Origin: Anaerolineae bacterium
Lineage (GTDB): Bacteria; Chloroflexota; Anaerolineae; DUEN01
DNA: 64,000 nucleotides
Assembly: GCA_025060615.1 (NCBI GenBank)
Contig: JANXBS010000001.1
Location: forward strand, 1-64,000
Reading direction: 5' to 3'
Shown: piece by piece, positions 38,344 to 47,671 of the stretch
How the letters are laid out: every line of letters starts with the position of its first letter
How positions within the stretch are numbered: the first letter of the stretch is position 1
The notes under the pieces: generated by a model
The model's database searches: none
What the model saw: only the letters and a program-made list of their open reading frames with translations
Told to the model about the DNA's origin: nothing
Translations under genes and position numbers: made by a program

Positions 38344-40134
38344 TTATGAGGATAGACTCTCTGACGGAGCACTTGCGAATCCGGAAGATGCTGAGTCCGA
38401 CGAGGAGATCAACCGCTCGAGGGGAACCTCCAAACGTACCAATGAGCCCTTTTGACCGTTGGGACGCGGTGACAGGACCGTAAGGCGGGCACCCAGTAGC
38501 TCAGCCCGCTCTCGCATGCCCAACAGGCCCAAGCTGCCTTGCTCCTCTGAGGCGCGCTCTACATTGTTCACATCAAACCCCAATCCGTCATCTTCGATTT
38601 CTACCAGCAGGTAGCCTCCCATCTCTTGGACCTTGCTTTCTGCTTTCGTCCATCGGATGCGCAGCCAGCAGTGCTGAGCCTGAGCATGTTTGCGCACATT
38701 GTTGATCGCCTCCTGAATAACCACAAACACGGCCTCGGCAGCCTGCGGCGTTAAATCGGGCAGAGTCCTTGGCAGTTCTAGAGTCATGTTCAACTTGCTA
38801 ATCTCGCGCAGATAGGAGGCATAGGATTGTAGCGCAGCTAACAGCCCCTTCGTGCGCAAGACCACCGGACGTAGCTCAAATAGACGCTGACGCAGTTCGC
38901 GGTACGCCGCGCGCACTGCATTGGTCAGATACGCTAGCTCTTCACCGGCGCGGCTTGGATCTTGCGCGAGCATGCGCTGAACGTTCTCCAAGCTCATGAT
39001 TACCGCCCCCAGCGTCGCTACGGGGCCGTCATGCAGCTCCTGAGCAAGCGTGTGACGCTCCTGCTCCTGCACGCGAATGATCCGCTCTTGCTCCTGCCGC
39101 AACCCCTCATAGAGACGGGCGTTCTCGATGGCGATGGCTGCCTGCGACGCGATGGTGCTCAACCACTCTAGATCCTGCTGGGTGAACCCTTCAGGCTGCT
39201 GCTTGTTCAGGACCTCCAGCACACCGATGATTCGCCCCTTGACCTGTAACGGCACGCAGGCCACCGAACGGGTCACGTAACCAGTCATTGCATCCACCAG
39301 CGAGCTAAAGCGCGGGTCCTTGCTCACGTCATTGCAAAACGTGGGCACGCCATGTGTGGCTACCCATCCGGCAATCCCCTGTGTAATCGGAATGCGCTGC
39401 TGGCGCAAGATGCCCCCTGCGCTGCCCACTGGGATCTCAAAGACCAATTCCTGGGTTTTCTCATCCACCAACATCAGCGTCGAAGCGTCTGCCGCCAATG
39501 CCGAGGCGGCTAGAGCCGTCGTCTCTTGCAGCACAACGGAGAGATCCAGGCTGGAGGTGAGCTTCTGGCCGATATCGTAGAACAGAGTGAGATGGGTGAG
39601 CCGTTGTTGCATGGAGTGCAATCGCTCGCTTAATGTTGCGAGGTGCACTACGGCCTCTACCAGGGCGAGGCCTGTCCAGGTGGCATCCATAGAAAACCGC
39701 CAGGCGGACCAGTGATCGCCGCGCCAGATCAAGGTCAGGCCGCCTATCAGCGTGTTATCTTCCCACAGTGGGATCGCCTGCAGATGCACATCGGCCATAG
39801 GCGATTCGATCGAAGGCAAAGGGGGGCGCGTAGAAATGGGCGAGGCAGCCGGTGGCACCCAACCCCATAAGCGAGTCACTTCCTGCTCCCACGCAGCGAT
39901 GACGGAACGCACGGTATCGGGAATCTCGCCCTCCTGAAGTTGAAGGGGGTGAACTCCACCATAGACCAAAGAAGCGGCCTGCGCGTGGAGTACCTGGCAA
40001 AGCCATGGGAGGGCTTCCGCCCATACTGCGGCTGCGCCCTCAAATTGCCCGATGCGGCTGAGCCGGGCAAGAAACGCGCTATGAAAGTGAGGGTCTTCCA
40101 AATTGGCTAAAGCCTTTGAGAAAAGATCAGACAT
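38344..40134 (-). CDS. GAF-domain sensor histidine kinase, NarL-partner (HisKA_3) type
   Basis: A 596-aa soluble kinase without membrane segments: an N-terminal sensory region, a GAF domain (about 190-340; TTALAASALAADASTLMLVD, QGIAGWVATHG), a coiled coil, then HisKA_3 with phospho-His in LAQELHDGPVATLGAV. The ATPase domain shows N-box IQEAINNVRKHA and G-box EIEDDGLGFD with GLLGMRERAELLGARL. Kinases of this class signal to LuxR/NarL-type regulators; none is adjacent. The promoter lies at 40199-40226. Confidence 0.92.
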   Translation of the reverse strand: MSDLFSKALANLEDPHFHSAFLARLSRIGQFEGAAAVWAEALPWLCQVLHAQAASLVYGGVHPLQLQEGEIPDTVRSVIAAWEQEVTRLWGWVPPAASPISTRPPLPSIESPMADVHLQAIPLWEDNTLIGGLTLIWRGDHWSAWRFSMDATWTGLALVEAVVHLATLSERLHSMQQRLTHLTLFYDIGQKLTSSLDLSVVLQETTALAASALAADASTLMLVDEKTQELVFEIPVGSAGGILRQQRIPITQGIAGWVATHGVPTFCNDVSKDPRFSSLVDAMTGYVTRSVACVPLQVKGRIIGVLEVLNKQQPEGFTQQDLEWLSTIASQAAIAIENARLYEGLRQEQERIIRVQEQERHTLAQELHDGPVATLGAVIMSLENVQRMLAQDPSRAGEELAYLTNAVRAAYRELRQRLFELRPVVLRTKGLLAALQSYASYLREISKLNMTLELPRTLPDLTPQAAEAVFVVIQEAINNVRKHAQAQHCWLRIRWTKAESKVQEMGGYLLVEIEDDGLGFDVNNVERASEEQGSLGLLGMRERAELLGARLTVLSPRPNGQKGSLVRLEVPLERLISSSDSASSGFASAPSESLSS

Positions 40135-40198
40135 GTCCCGTTCCGATCCCTCACGGCCTACAGTTGGATGAGTCTGAGGCCCTCGCTACTAAATCCAA

Positions 40199-40226
40199 AT
40201 TATGACCTATCTTTTCAGGATGTCAA
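40199..40226 (-). promoter_or_regulatory. Promoter of the GAF histidine kinase gene
   Basis: Minus strand TTGACA (40221-40226), 16-bp spacer, CATAAT (40199-40204), about 65 nt before the start. It is arranged back-to-back with the cupin-gene promoter. Confidence 0.7.
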
Positions 40227-40261
40227 TTCTGGCTGCATCTTGTATCGGCTTGCGAACATAC

Positions 40262-40290
40262 TGGACAGCCTGTAGGAGTTGCGCTATACT
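40262..40290 (+). promoter_or_regulatory. Promoter of the cupin-DUF362 operon
   Basis: TGGACA (40262-40267), exactly 17-bp spacer, TATACT (40285-40290). The leader to ATG 40409 is about 110 nt. Confidence 0.7.
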
Positions 40291-40408
40291 CGGCACGCAC
40301 TCCTTCTAATGAGAATCCCATCGAGTGAGAGAAGGCTTTGTTCGTCCACTCGATATGTGGGTTTCGTGAAACTTGGGAGGGATTAGCTTTCCGACAAGGG
40401 AGAACCAG

Positions 40409-40756
40409 ATGACAGAGCCCGACATCTTTGCGGCTACCAAAACGCTGATCGGACGGGTGATCAGGCCAGCTGACTTGCTGGCTTATCAAGACGGCGCCGT
40501 AGTCAGCCGAACGCTTATCGATAAGCCAGCTGGCACGGTAACCCTGTTCGCTTTCGATCAAGGGCAAGGATTGAGCGAACATACGGCTCCCTTTGATGCC
40601 TTGGCCTGCCTGTTGGATGGCGAGGCCGACATCACCATCGCCGGCGACACGCAACGCGTTCGGGCAGGCGAGATGGTGATCATGCCTGCTAACAAACCGC
40701 ACGCCTTGAGGGCCGTGACGCCGTTCAAGATGATGCTGGTGATGATCCGTTCGTAA
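40409..40756 (+). CDS. Small cupin-domain protein
   Basis: A 115-aa single-domain cupin: QGLSEHTAPFDALACLLDGE, ITIAGDTQRVRAGEMVIMPA and NKPHALRAVTPFKMMLVMIR. It has the two beta-barrel motifs, with few metal-binding His residues (His in SEHTAP and KPHAL), so catalytic activity is uncertain. Such proteins often bind small ligands or metals. The start at ATG 40409 follows AAGGGA. It is the first gene of a tightly packed plus-strand series running to 45.1 kb. Confidence 0.88.
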   Translation: MTEPDIFAATKTLIGRVIRPADLLAYQDGAVVSRTLIDKPAGTVTLFAFDQGQGLSEHTAPFDALACLLDGEADITIAGDTQRVRAGEMVIMPANKPHALRAVTPFKMMLVMIRS

Positions 40757-40784
40757 CCCGTGAGACGCGCTGGAGGTTGAGGTT

Positions 40785-41996
40785 ATGATCCCGAAGAATT
40801 TCCCCGGCCGTGGACGAGTTGCCATTCTTCGCACCCGGCCGGAGACTGTGCTGGATGATTACGCCCGCTTGATGGAGCTAGCCGGCTTTCAGCAAGCGCT
40901 TCCTAAGGACAAGGACACCATCCTGAAGATCAACATCTCCTGGCAGACGTGGTATCCTGCCTGTTCGACCGCTCCGTGGCAATTGGAGGGGGTGATCCGC
41001 GCCCTGCAGAACGCAGGATACCAGAACCTGATCGGCGCGCACAACCGTACCGTTGTTGTGGACGCCTATGTGGGCGAGCGCAACAACAAACACAAGCCGA
41101 TCGTGGACAGATACGGCGTCCGCAACGTCCACTTATACGAGCCAGAAGTCAAGTGGGTGCGCTACGAGCCCAAAGCGCCGATGCTCGTCCTGGACAAGAT
41201 CTATCCAGAAGGGGTTTTAATCCCCGAGATGTTCATCGGCCGTAACATAATCCAGTTGCCAACCGTGAAGACCCATGTCTTCACAACCATTACCGGTGCT
41301 ATGAAGAACGCCTTTGGCGGGCTACTGGCCGAGAAACGCCACTGGACTCACGCTCAGATTCACGAGACGCTAGTAGACCTGCTTACCATCCAGCAGGAAA
41401 TTCACACCGGGCTTTTCGCCGTGATGGATGGCACCTTTGCAGGGGATGGACCGGGGCCGCGCGCCATGCGCTGGCACGAGAAGGATGTGATCCTGGCCTC
41501 GGCTGACCAGGTGGCGATTGACGCCATCTCGGCCAAGATCCAGGGCTTCAACCCCATGGATATCCCCTTCATTCGTATCGCCCATGAGATGGGGCTGGGC
41601 GTGGGCGATCCCCGGGAGATCGAGGTCGTCGGTGAGCCACAGATCGCGGATGAGAGTTGGGGATTCGTCCAAGAGGATACCTTTGCCAGCCGCGGGCAGA
41701 AGATGATCTATCATGGCCCGCTCAAGCCTTTTGAGAACCTGCTATTGCGTTCTCCCTTAGTGCCATGGAGTTATTTCGCCTCCAACTTCTACCACAACGT
41801 CTACTGGTATCCGTTCGTAGGCCGGAAACGGGTTGAAGCAGCGCTGCAGACCAAGTGGGGACGCCTCTTCCAGAGTTACGGCGATGGCACCGTGGTCATG
41901 CCGGGCGTGGAGCCGCGCACCACAGCGATTGCAGGGGCTGGCCTAATGGCAGGGCTCGTGCTCTTCGGGCTGCTTCTGCGCCGGGCACGCCGCTAA
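40785..41996 (+). CDS. DUF362 domain protein with C-terminal membrane anchor
   Basis: A 403-aa protein of the DUF362 family: DTILKINISWQTWYPACST, LIPEMFIGRNIIQLPTVKTH, GAMKNAFGGLLAEKRHW, AVMDGTFAGDGPGPR and DQVAIDAISAKIQGF. DUF362 proteins are uncharacterised, often linked to iron-sulfur metabolism. This one lacks any ferredoxin CxxCxxC motif and ends with a hydrophobic segment and basic tail (GLVLFGLLLRRARR), implying membrane attachment. It starts 28 nt after the cupin gene and is followed after 36 nt by the PHP gene. Confidence 0.85.
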   Translation: MIPKNFPGRGRVAILRTRPETVLDDYARLMELAGFQQALPKDKDTILKINISWQTWYPACSTAPWQLEGVIRALQNAGYQNLIGAHNRTVVVDAYVGERNNKHKPIVDRYGVRNVHLYEPEVKWVRYEPKAPMLVLDKIYPEGVLIPEMFIGRNIIQLPTVKTHVFTTITGAMKNAFGGLLAEKRHWTHAQIHETLVDLLTIQQEIHTGLFAVMDGTFAGDGPGPRAMRWHEKDVILASADQVAIDAISAKIQGFNPMDIPFIRIAHEMGLGVGDPREIEVVGEPQIADESWGFVQEDTFASRGQKMIYHGPLKPFENLLLRSPLVPWSYFASNFYHNVYWYPFVGRKRVEAALQTKWGRLFQSYGDGTVVMPGVEPRTTAIAGAGLMAGLVLFGLLLRRARR

Positions 41997-42032
41997 GGCC
42001 CTATCTGTCTATCACTCCAAGAGAGGCTTCTG

Positions 42033-42710
42033 ATGACACGGCTTTGGCGTGTGGACCTTCATTGCCATACCTGGTTTTCGTGGGATGGGCTCTCATCACC
42101 GGAGGCTGTGGTCGCGATGGCGCGGCGGCGAGGATTGGACCGTCTGGCGATTACCGACCACAACACCATCGCCGGCGCGCAAGCCGCGCAACAACTCGCC
42201 CCCGATCTGATCATCGTCGGTGAGGAGGTCAGCACCGATCGCGGTGAACTATTAGCCTACTACGTGCAGGAAGAGATCCCCGCTGGCCTTCCCCTACATG
42301 AAGCATTGTGCCGGCTGCGGGCACAGGGATGCGTGATCAGTGTCTCGCACCCGCTGGATCGCTATCGGCGCGGGTCCGCCATGGGCCGGGAGACGCTGTT
42401 GCAGATCATCCACCAGGTGGACGCTATCGAAGTGTTCAACAGCCGCTGCCTGTGCTCTGCCGACAACCAACGGGCAGCAGAAGTCGCCCGGGAGTTCGGC
42501 TTGCCCGGCACGGCCGGCAGCGACGCTCACTCGGCCATGGAGGTCGGACGCTCTTGCTTAGAGCTTCCCCCCTTCTACGACGCCGAGGGCTTCCGTCGCA
42601 GCCTGAAAGAGGCTCGCTTGATCGGCCGGCTGAGCAGCCCAGGTGTTCACGCCTATAGCCTGTACGCGCGCTGGCGTAATGACCTGCGTGCTCGTCATAT
42701 CCTGCCATGA
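42033..42710 (+). CDS. PHP-domain metal-dependent phosphoesterase
   Basis: A 225-aa PHP-family protein. Metal ligands appear in VDLHCHTWFSWDG, DRLAITDHNTIAGA, VGEEVSTDRGELLAYYV, VISVSHPLDRYRRG, AIEVFNSRC and TAGSDAHSAMEVG. Stand-alone PHP proteins of this size (YciV/TrpH-like) hydrolyse short nucleic acids or nucleoside 3',5'-bisphosphates; the actual substrate is unknown. The stop overlaps the next start (ATGA at 42707-42710), so it is translationally coupled to the PrsW gene. Confidence 0.9.
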   Translation: MTRLWRVDLHCHTWFSWDGLSSPEAVVAMARRRGLDRLAITDHNTIAGAQAAQQLAPDLIIVGEEVSTDRGELLAYYVQEEIPAGLPLHEALCRLRAQGCVISVSHPLDRYRRGSAMGRETLLQIIHQVDAIEVFNSRCLCSADNQRAAEVAREFGLPGTAGSDAHSAMEVGRSCLELPPFYDAEGFRRSLKEARLIGRLSSPGVHAYSLYARWRNDLRARHILP

Positions 42711-43702
42711 TCCTGGCCATCGGACTAGCGCTGTCCATCCTCGCTGCGGTGATCCCCACCGTTCTTTACGCCATGCTCGTGTGGTGGTGCGATCGCTTCG
42801 AGCGCGAGCCGTGGCCGTTGTTGACCGTCACGTTTCTGTGGGGCGCTCTCCCGGCCGTCATCTTCGCCTTGCTCGCCGAGCTCGTCCTAGACATCCCTTT
42901 AAGCGTGCTAGGCTCATCCGTTGCTTACGAGCTAATCTCCTCCGGCGGCGTCGCGCCTATCGTAGAAGAGCTCGTGAAGGCGGCAGCCTTGCTGGGGTTG
43001 TTCCTCCTGGTTCGCTCCGAGTTTGACGGCGTGCTGGATGGCATCATCTACGGGGCGCTGGTCGGATTCGGCTTTGCCATGACGGAAAACTTCCTCTATT
43101 TCATGGCGGCCCTTCAAGAGGAGGGATGGAGCACGTGGGCCACCGTGATCTTCCTGCGCACGGTGATCTTCGGCTTCAACCACGCCTTCTTCACCAGCTT
43201 GACCGGCATTGGGCTGGGCATCGCCCGCATGGCAAGGGATCGTTGGCTGCGCTGGATTGCCCCGCTTCTAGGCCTGGGAAGTGCGATCTTCTTCCACGCG
43301 ATCCACAATGTGGGGGCTTCACTGGCAGATGTAGCCTGCCTGACGTTGGGCATCAGCACATTGACGGATTGGGGAGGCGTCTGGGTGATCGTAGTCATCA
43401 TCCTGCTATCATGGGAGCAGGAGCGGCGCATCTTGCGCGAGTTCCTCGCGGATGAGGCGATCCCAACGGAGGTTCGACAAGCAGTGACCTACGCTCGGCT
43501 TTGGCAACGTGTGCCCGTCGCAGCACAAGTGGCTGGCCGGGCTCATCCCGCTATCTGGCGGGAATACCACCAACTCTTGGCTGAGCTGGCCTTGCGCAAG
43601 TATCGCTTGGCGCGCCTGGGCGAAGAGCCAGAGCTGCGCCAGGAGATCGACCAAATCCGAGAGCGATTGCAAGCACTGCAGCGCCAGATGCATTCCCCTT
43701 GA
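42707..43702 (+). CDS. PrsW-family intramembrane metalloprotease
   Basis: A 331-aa membrane protein with about eight membrane segments and the PrsW motifs: PIVEELVKAAALLG (EExxK), YGALVGFGFAMTENFLYF, GFNHAFFTSLTGIGLG and SAIFFHAIHN. PrsW cuts anti-sigma factors within the membrane in Bacillus. The C-terminal about 100 residues form a soluble helical tail (QEIDQIRERLQALQRQ). A possible target would be the membrane anti-sigma encoded at 52.2 kb, which is speculative. It is translationally coupled to the PHP gene and followed 14 nt later by the dehydrogenase gene. Confidence 0.9.
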   Translation: MILAIGLALSILAAVIPTVLYAMLVWWCDRFEREPWPLLTVTFLWGALPAVIFALLAELVLDIPLSVLGSSVAYELISSGGVAPIVEELVKAAALLGLFLLVRSEFDGVLDGIIYGALVGFGFAMTENFLYFMAALQEEGWSTWATVIFLRTVIFGFNHAFFTSLTGIGLGIARMARDRWLRWIAPLLGLGSAIFFHAIHNVGASLADVACLTLGISTLTDWGGVWVIVVIILLSWEQERRILREFLADEAIPTEVRQAVTYARLWQRVPVAAQVAGRAHPAIWREYHQLLAELALRKYRLARLGEEPELRQEIDQIRERLQALQRQMHSP

Positions 43703-43716
43703 TCTAGGAGGACATC

Positions 43717-44706
43717 ATGCCCAAACCGAAGGTCTACGTCACGCGCCTGATCCCCGAAGAGGGCCTGCAGATGATCCTGGAAGCCTGCGACGCAGAGGTG
43801 TGGGAGGGCGAGCTCCCCCCGCCGCGTGAGGTGCTTCTAGAGAAGGTCAAAGGCAGAGACGGACTGCTCTCGCTCCTGACTGATCAGGTGGATGCAACGC
43901 TGATGGACGCGGCCGGCTCCCTGCGCGTCATCAGCAACTACGCCGTCGGCTATGACAATATTGACGTGCAAGCGGCCACCGAGCGCGGCATCCCGGTGGG
44001 AAATACCCCTGGCGTCCTCACCGAGACCACTGCGGACCTGGCATTCGCGTTGTTGATGGCGGTCGCCCGCCGTGTGGTAGAGGGGGTGGATTACGTGCGC
44101 GCAGGCCGGTGGAAGACGTGGGGACCGCGGCTGCTATTAGGGCAGGACGTCCACGGGGCCACGTTGGGGATTATCGGCTTTGGGCGCATTGGCCAGGCGA
44201 TGGCGCGCCGCGCTCGTGGCTTCGATATGAGGGTGCTCTACTACGATCGCACCCGACGAGAGGGGCTGGAGGCGTCGCTGGGCGTAAGCTACGCAGATCT
44301 GGACACGCTGTTGCGAGAGGCGGACTTCGTCAGCATCCACACGGATCTCAACCCGAGCACATATCACCTGATGAATGCTGAAGCGTTGGCGAAGATGAAG
44401 CGGACAGCCATCTTGATCAATACCGCGCGCGGCCCCATCGTGGACCCGGCCGCGCTGGCGGAGGCCTTAGAGAGGGGGATCATCGCCGGCGCCGGGCTAG
44501 ACGTCACTGAGCCAGAGCCGATTCCGCTGGACAGCCCTTTGCTCAAATTCCCCAACTGCGTGATCGTGCCACATATCGCGTCGGCCAGCGTGGCCACGCG
44601 AGGCCGGATGGCCCGCATGGCCGCAGAGAATCTTCTGGCGGGATTGCGTGGCGAACGGTTGCCCCACTGCGTCAATCCGGAAGTGTATGAACGGAAGGAG
44701 GTGTGA
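43717..44706 (+). CDS. D-2-hydroxyacid dehydrogenase, glyoxylate/hydroxypyruvate reductase type
   Basis: A 329-aa NAD(P)-dependent dehydrogenase. The Rossmann motif is GATLGIIGFGRIGQAMARRA; catalytic residues are Arg in LINTARGPIVDP, Glu in LDVTEPEPIP and His in VIVPHIASAS. ISNYAVGYDNIDV and GNTPGVLTETTADLAFALL are typical of GyaR-type glyoxylate reductase. It would convert glyoxylate to glycolate (or hydroxypyruvate to glycerate), which connects with the glcDEF cluster elsewhere in the window. GGAGG precedes ATG 43717. The terminal codons lie just before the cyclophilin-like gene. Confidence 0.92.
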   Translation: MPKPKVYVTRLIPEEGLQMILEACDAEVWEGELPPPREVLLEKVKGRDGLLSLLTDQVDATLMDAAGSLRVISNYAVGYDNIDVQAATERGIPVGNTPGVLTETTADLAFALLMAVARRVVEGVDYVRAGRWKTWGPRLLLGQDVHGATLGIIGFGRIGQAMARRARGFDMRVLYYDRTRREGLEASLGVSYADLDTLLREADFVSIHTDLNPSTYHLMNAEALAKMKRTAILINTARGPIVDPAALAEALERGIIAGAGLDVTEPEPIPLDSPLLKFPNCVIVPHIASASVATRGRMARMAAENLLAGLRGERLPHCVNPEVYERKEV

Positions 44707-44711
44707 TCGCC

Positions 44712-45086
44712 ATGCGTCGCATTCGGATCACAGCAGGCTCGGTATCAGCGGAAGCGGAGTTGAAGGACACAGTAACGGCCAACGCCATCTGGTCAGCTTT
44801 GCCCATCACAGCCGAGGCCAACACCTGGGGCGATGAAGTTTACTTCAGCATCCCAGTTCGCCTGGGAGCCGAAGACCCTCAGGAGATTGTAGAGCCGGGC
44901 GACCTGGGATATTGGCCACCCGGCCAGGCTTTCTGCATTTTCTTCGGCCGGACCCCGGCCAGCATAGGGGACGAGATTCGACCGGCAAGTCCGGTCAATG
45001 TCTTCGGGCATCTCCTCGGGGACCCGACCGTGTTCAAGGCTGTACGGGATGGGGAGAAGGTAACAGTAAGAGCAGTAGAGCCTTAA
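44712..45086 (+). CDS. Cyclophilin-like fold protein (TM1367/DUF3830-like)
   Basis: A 124-aa protein with the cyclophilin-like beta-barrel signature: ITAGSVSAEAELKDTVTANA, IWSALPITAEANTWGDEVYF, LGYWPPGQAFCIFFGRTP and INVFGHLLGD-like VNVFGHLLGD. These small proteins lack demonstrated prolyl isomerase activity and their role is unknown. ATG 44712 is set by GGAGG at 44698-44702, which overlaps the end of the dehydrogenase gene. It is the last gene of the 40.4-45.1 kb series. Confidence 0.82.
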   Translation: MRRIRITAGSVSAEAELKDTVTANAIWSALPITAEANTWGDEVYFSIPVRLGAEDPQEIVEPGDLGYWPPGQAFCIFFGRTPASIGDEIRPASPVNVFGHLLGDPTVFKAVRDGEKVTVRAVEP

Positions 45087-45274
45087 ACCTTATGCGAAAA
45101 TCGGCTAAGTAGGACGGGGGCTGACGTAGGCAAAACTGCGGGGGCAAACATCGTCAAGCCCCAGCTATATTTCATGCTGGCGTGCTGACCATGGTAGCTA
45201 CCAAGTAGATACACCGGGCGCAGGGACTCATCCTCGCTTAACAGCAACTCATCGGTAGAGGACGTAGGCTGAGA

Positions 45275-46322
45275 TCACGGGAGATATACTCGCCCGGTAC
45301 GCATCTTCCACAAGTAGTATCTCTCAAACAGTACTTTAGCCCAATGTGACCAGGGGCCAGGGATCAAGATTTCAAACTTGCGAGGCGCAAAGATCCGGTC
45401 AGAGATCATGATAACGCCTTGTTTGCCCGCGTCCATGATGCATTGCGTAGATGTTTGGATAGGCTGAATGTTGATAGCGTGCATTGACCGGCACAAAGCC
45501 GCGTTCATCACCTAAACCGGGCGAATTGCGAATAGCTTCAACCCCCTTGAAGGGCGGAATAACGATAGCGTACTTGAACGGTATTCGCCGGCCATCCTGT
45601 AAGTGAATCTCCCCTGATGTCACTTTGTCGATAGCCACATTGACGATCGGCTCGATTTTCAAGAACTTGTAGAACAACTCTAACATCTGTTGCCCTTTGC
45701 CCGTTCCGCCGATGCCAAAATGTCCCAAGAAAGGCTCTGCGGTAATAAAAGTAATCGGAGCTCGGTCACGTGCCCTAGCCTCGCGCAGCGCGCGATCGAT
45801 GTTAAAGACCATTTCGTATTCTGCACCGAAGCAACTGGCATATTGGGTTGCGCCTAACACCACCGGGCCAGGGTCTTTCAGGAATTCGCGCCATGCTTGG
45901 GCGGCCTTAAGCGCATGGGGTAGGGAACAGATGGACCGCGTATAACCGTCGTCCAGCCCCATTCCAGGCACAGCTCCCCAGTCAAAATGCGGACCGGTTG
46001 CGATGACAAGGTAATCGAAGAGGAATTCGCCCTTATCGGTAATGACCCGTTTTTGATCAGGTTCAATCTGGTTGGCACGCACATGGATAAAGCGGATACC
46101 CTTAGGCTCAAGGGCCAATCTAAGATCAAAGGTGATCTGCTCCGGTTTACGCCAGCCTGGCACAATCCAGATGAGCGATGGAATGAAGACAAATTGCTCT
46201 TGCCGCGCGATCACTGTAATATCAATATCGCCCTTGTCTCTTAGCAGGCGCTTGAGCTCGAATGCTGCAGTGAGGCCTGCAAAACCTCCGCCAAGGATGA
46301 GAACACTGGGCTTTGATCTCAT
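45275..46322 (-). pseudogene. Sulfide:quinone oxidoreductase-like gene with internal deletion and frameshift
   Basis: The intact part (46322 to 45399) is an FAD/NAD(P) oxidoreductase of the SQR/NDH-2 type: SVLILGGGFAGLTAAFELKR, VIATGPHFDWG, and cysteines in SICSLPHA and YASCFGAEYE. After AYPNIYAM it shifts frame and ends at once. The other frame continues CIMDAGKQGVIMISD, LIPGPWSHWAKVLFERYYLW and GRVYLP, the normal C-terminus of this family. About 70-100 residues between these points, including the second FAD-binding motif and the third redox Cys region, are missing. The gene is therefore non-functional or remodelled. It is coupled to osmC by an ATGA overlap. Confidence 0.75.
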
Positions 46323-46789
46323 TGGGATACTCCTTGTCGCAACAATGCGTTTCCTTCCGGATCAAGTACCAGTACATTCACCTCGATACCCTTGCGGACA
46401 CTAGCAGTAACCACGCAATAGTCCTCAAAGATCTCGAGACATCGGCTGATGCGCGGCAGCTCTTCCTTAGGCATATCAAGAATGATCTTAACGTCTAACC
46501 GCACGACGCGCCATCGCCCTTGCTCGTTTCGTCCTAAAAAGCCAGTCACAAGTGTCTTAAGCCCCTTCACTTCCAAGCGCGCCTTTTGTAGGCAAAACAA
46601 CAGACTAGCGCTGAGACAATTCCCCACTGCTGCACCCAAGAGGCGCGCAGCGTTTGGCCCTTTTCTCTTGCCTAGAGGCTCGGGCTCGTCGAGGGTTAAC
46701 GGCGGGAGATGAGTCCAATCAAAAGAGGCCTTGAACTCAAAGTCTTGAACGCGTTCTAACTCAAGCGAGAAAGTACCTTCCTGGGACAT
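46319..46789 (-). CDS. OsmC family peroxiredoxin-like protein
   Basis: A 156-aa OsmC/Ohr-fold protein. The two redox cysteines are present in GAAVGNCLSASLLFCLQKA and IFEDYCVVTASVRKGIEV. OsmC-type proteins reduce organic hydroperoxides; a distinct subgroup occurs next to sulfur-metabolism genes. Here the stop overlaps the start of the SQR-like gene (ATGA), pointing to a joint role in reactive sulfur or thiol chemistry before the partner decayed. The N-terminus is ordinary, with start ATG 46789. Confidence 0.88.
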   Translation of the reverse strand: MSQEGTFSLELERVQDFEFKASFDWTHLPPLTLDEPEPLGKRKGPNAARLLGAAVGNCLSASLLFCLQKARLEVKGLKTLVTGFLGRNEQGRWRVVRLDVKIILDMPKEELPRISRCLEIFEDYCVVTASVRKGIEVNVLVLDPEGNALLRQGVSQ

Positions 46790-46886
46790 AGCGTTTACCT
46801 CTCTATGGCGCTTGGAAGATGTGCTTCAGGAAATGCGATTCAGATCGCTCCCTAAAAGGGCCTGAGAGGGATGAAGCCAACAATGT

Positions 46887-47636
46887 TCACGCTAGCTCGC
46901 GCAGTGCCTCATCCACCGTGGCGTTGTGGTGCACGATTGCGACCAGCGCTGCAGTCATGCGGTCCGGCCGAGGATGACCCCACACGTTGCGTCCGATGGC
47001 GACCCCTGCGGCGCCGGCCTCCATCGCCTGTTTGATTGTAGACAGAAAAGCCCTATCATCGTCGGTACGCGGCCCACCTAGGACGACAATGGGCACGGGG
47101 CTACCTTGGGTGATCGAGCGGAACGTCTCCGGATCGCCCGTGTAGTGCACTTTCAGACAGTGCGCACCCGCCTCAACGCCGTGCTGTGCGGCTTGAGCGA
47201 TCTTCTCCGGGGTATGCGCGTCATACGCCTCAAAGGAAACCGGGATCATTTCCGCCAGCAGAGGCATGCCCCAGTCCCGGCAAGCCGCAGCTAGCCGCGC
47301 CAGCCGATTGAGCGCCGCTGTCTGATCCGGGCGGTGGGTATAAATGATCGCCTTGACTCCATCGGCGCCCAGCCGCAGTGCCTGGATCACGCTCCCTTCC
47401 GCGTCATCCCGCTCATCGGTCAGGCTGAGGAGCAGGCCACAACGTCTCAACAGATGGCCAAAATGCACCGCCAGCCCGTATGTCATCAGCACTGCGTCGG
47501 CCCCGCCTGCTACGATTTGGGAGACTTTGACCTGGGGCTCTGGGATGGCACAGCCGGTTAGACCATAATCCAGAGCGACGATTACAGCCCGCCCATTAGG
47601 GCCGAAAATCCGTCTCAATCGCAAAGTGTCTAGCAT
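46887..47636 (-). CDS. DhnA-type class I aldolase (FbaB/AroA'/LsrF family)
   Basis: A 249-aa TIM-barrel aldolase: VIVALDYGLTG, GADAVLMTYGLAVHF, GADGVKAIIYTH, AEMIPVSFEAYD, the Schiff-base Lys in AHCLKVHYTGDP, PIVVLGGPRTDDDRAFL and AAGVAIGRNVWGHPRP. The family includes archaeal-type fructose-bisphosphate aldolase, ADTH synthase (AroA') and LsrF; the reaction cannot be fixed from sequence. The start ATG 47636 follows AGGAGG (reverse complement near 47642). It is 35 nt after guaB and likely co-transcribed. Confidence 0.88.
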   Translation of the reverse strand: MLDTLRLRRIFGPNGRAVIVALDYGLTGCAIPEPQVKVSQIVAGGADAVLMTYGLAVHFGHLLRRCGLLLSLTDERDDAEGSVIQALRLGADGVKAIIYTHRPDQTAALNRLARLAAACRDWGMPLLAEMIPVSFEAYDAHTPEKIAQAAQHGVEAGAHCLKVHYTGDPETFRSITQGSPVPIVVLGGPRTDDDRAFLSTIKQAMEAGAAGVAIGRNVWGHPRPDRMTAALVAIVHHNATVDEALRELA

Positions 47637-47671
47637 GATGCCTCCTATTAAAGATCGCCTGGGGAGAGGCA

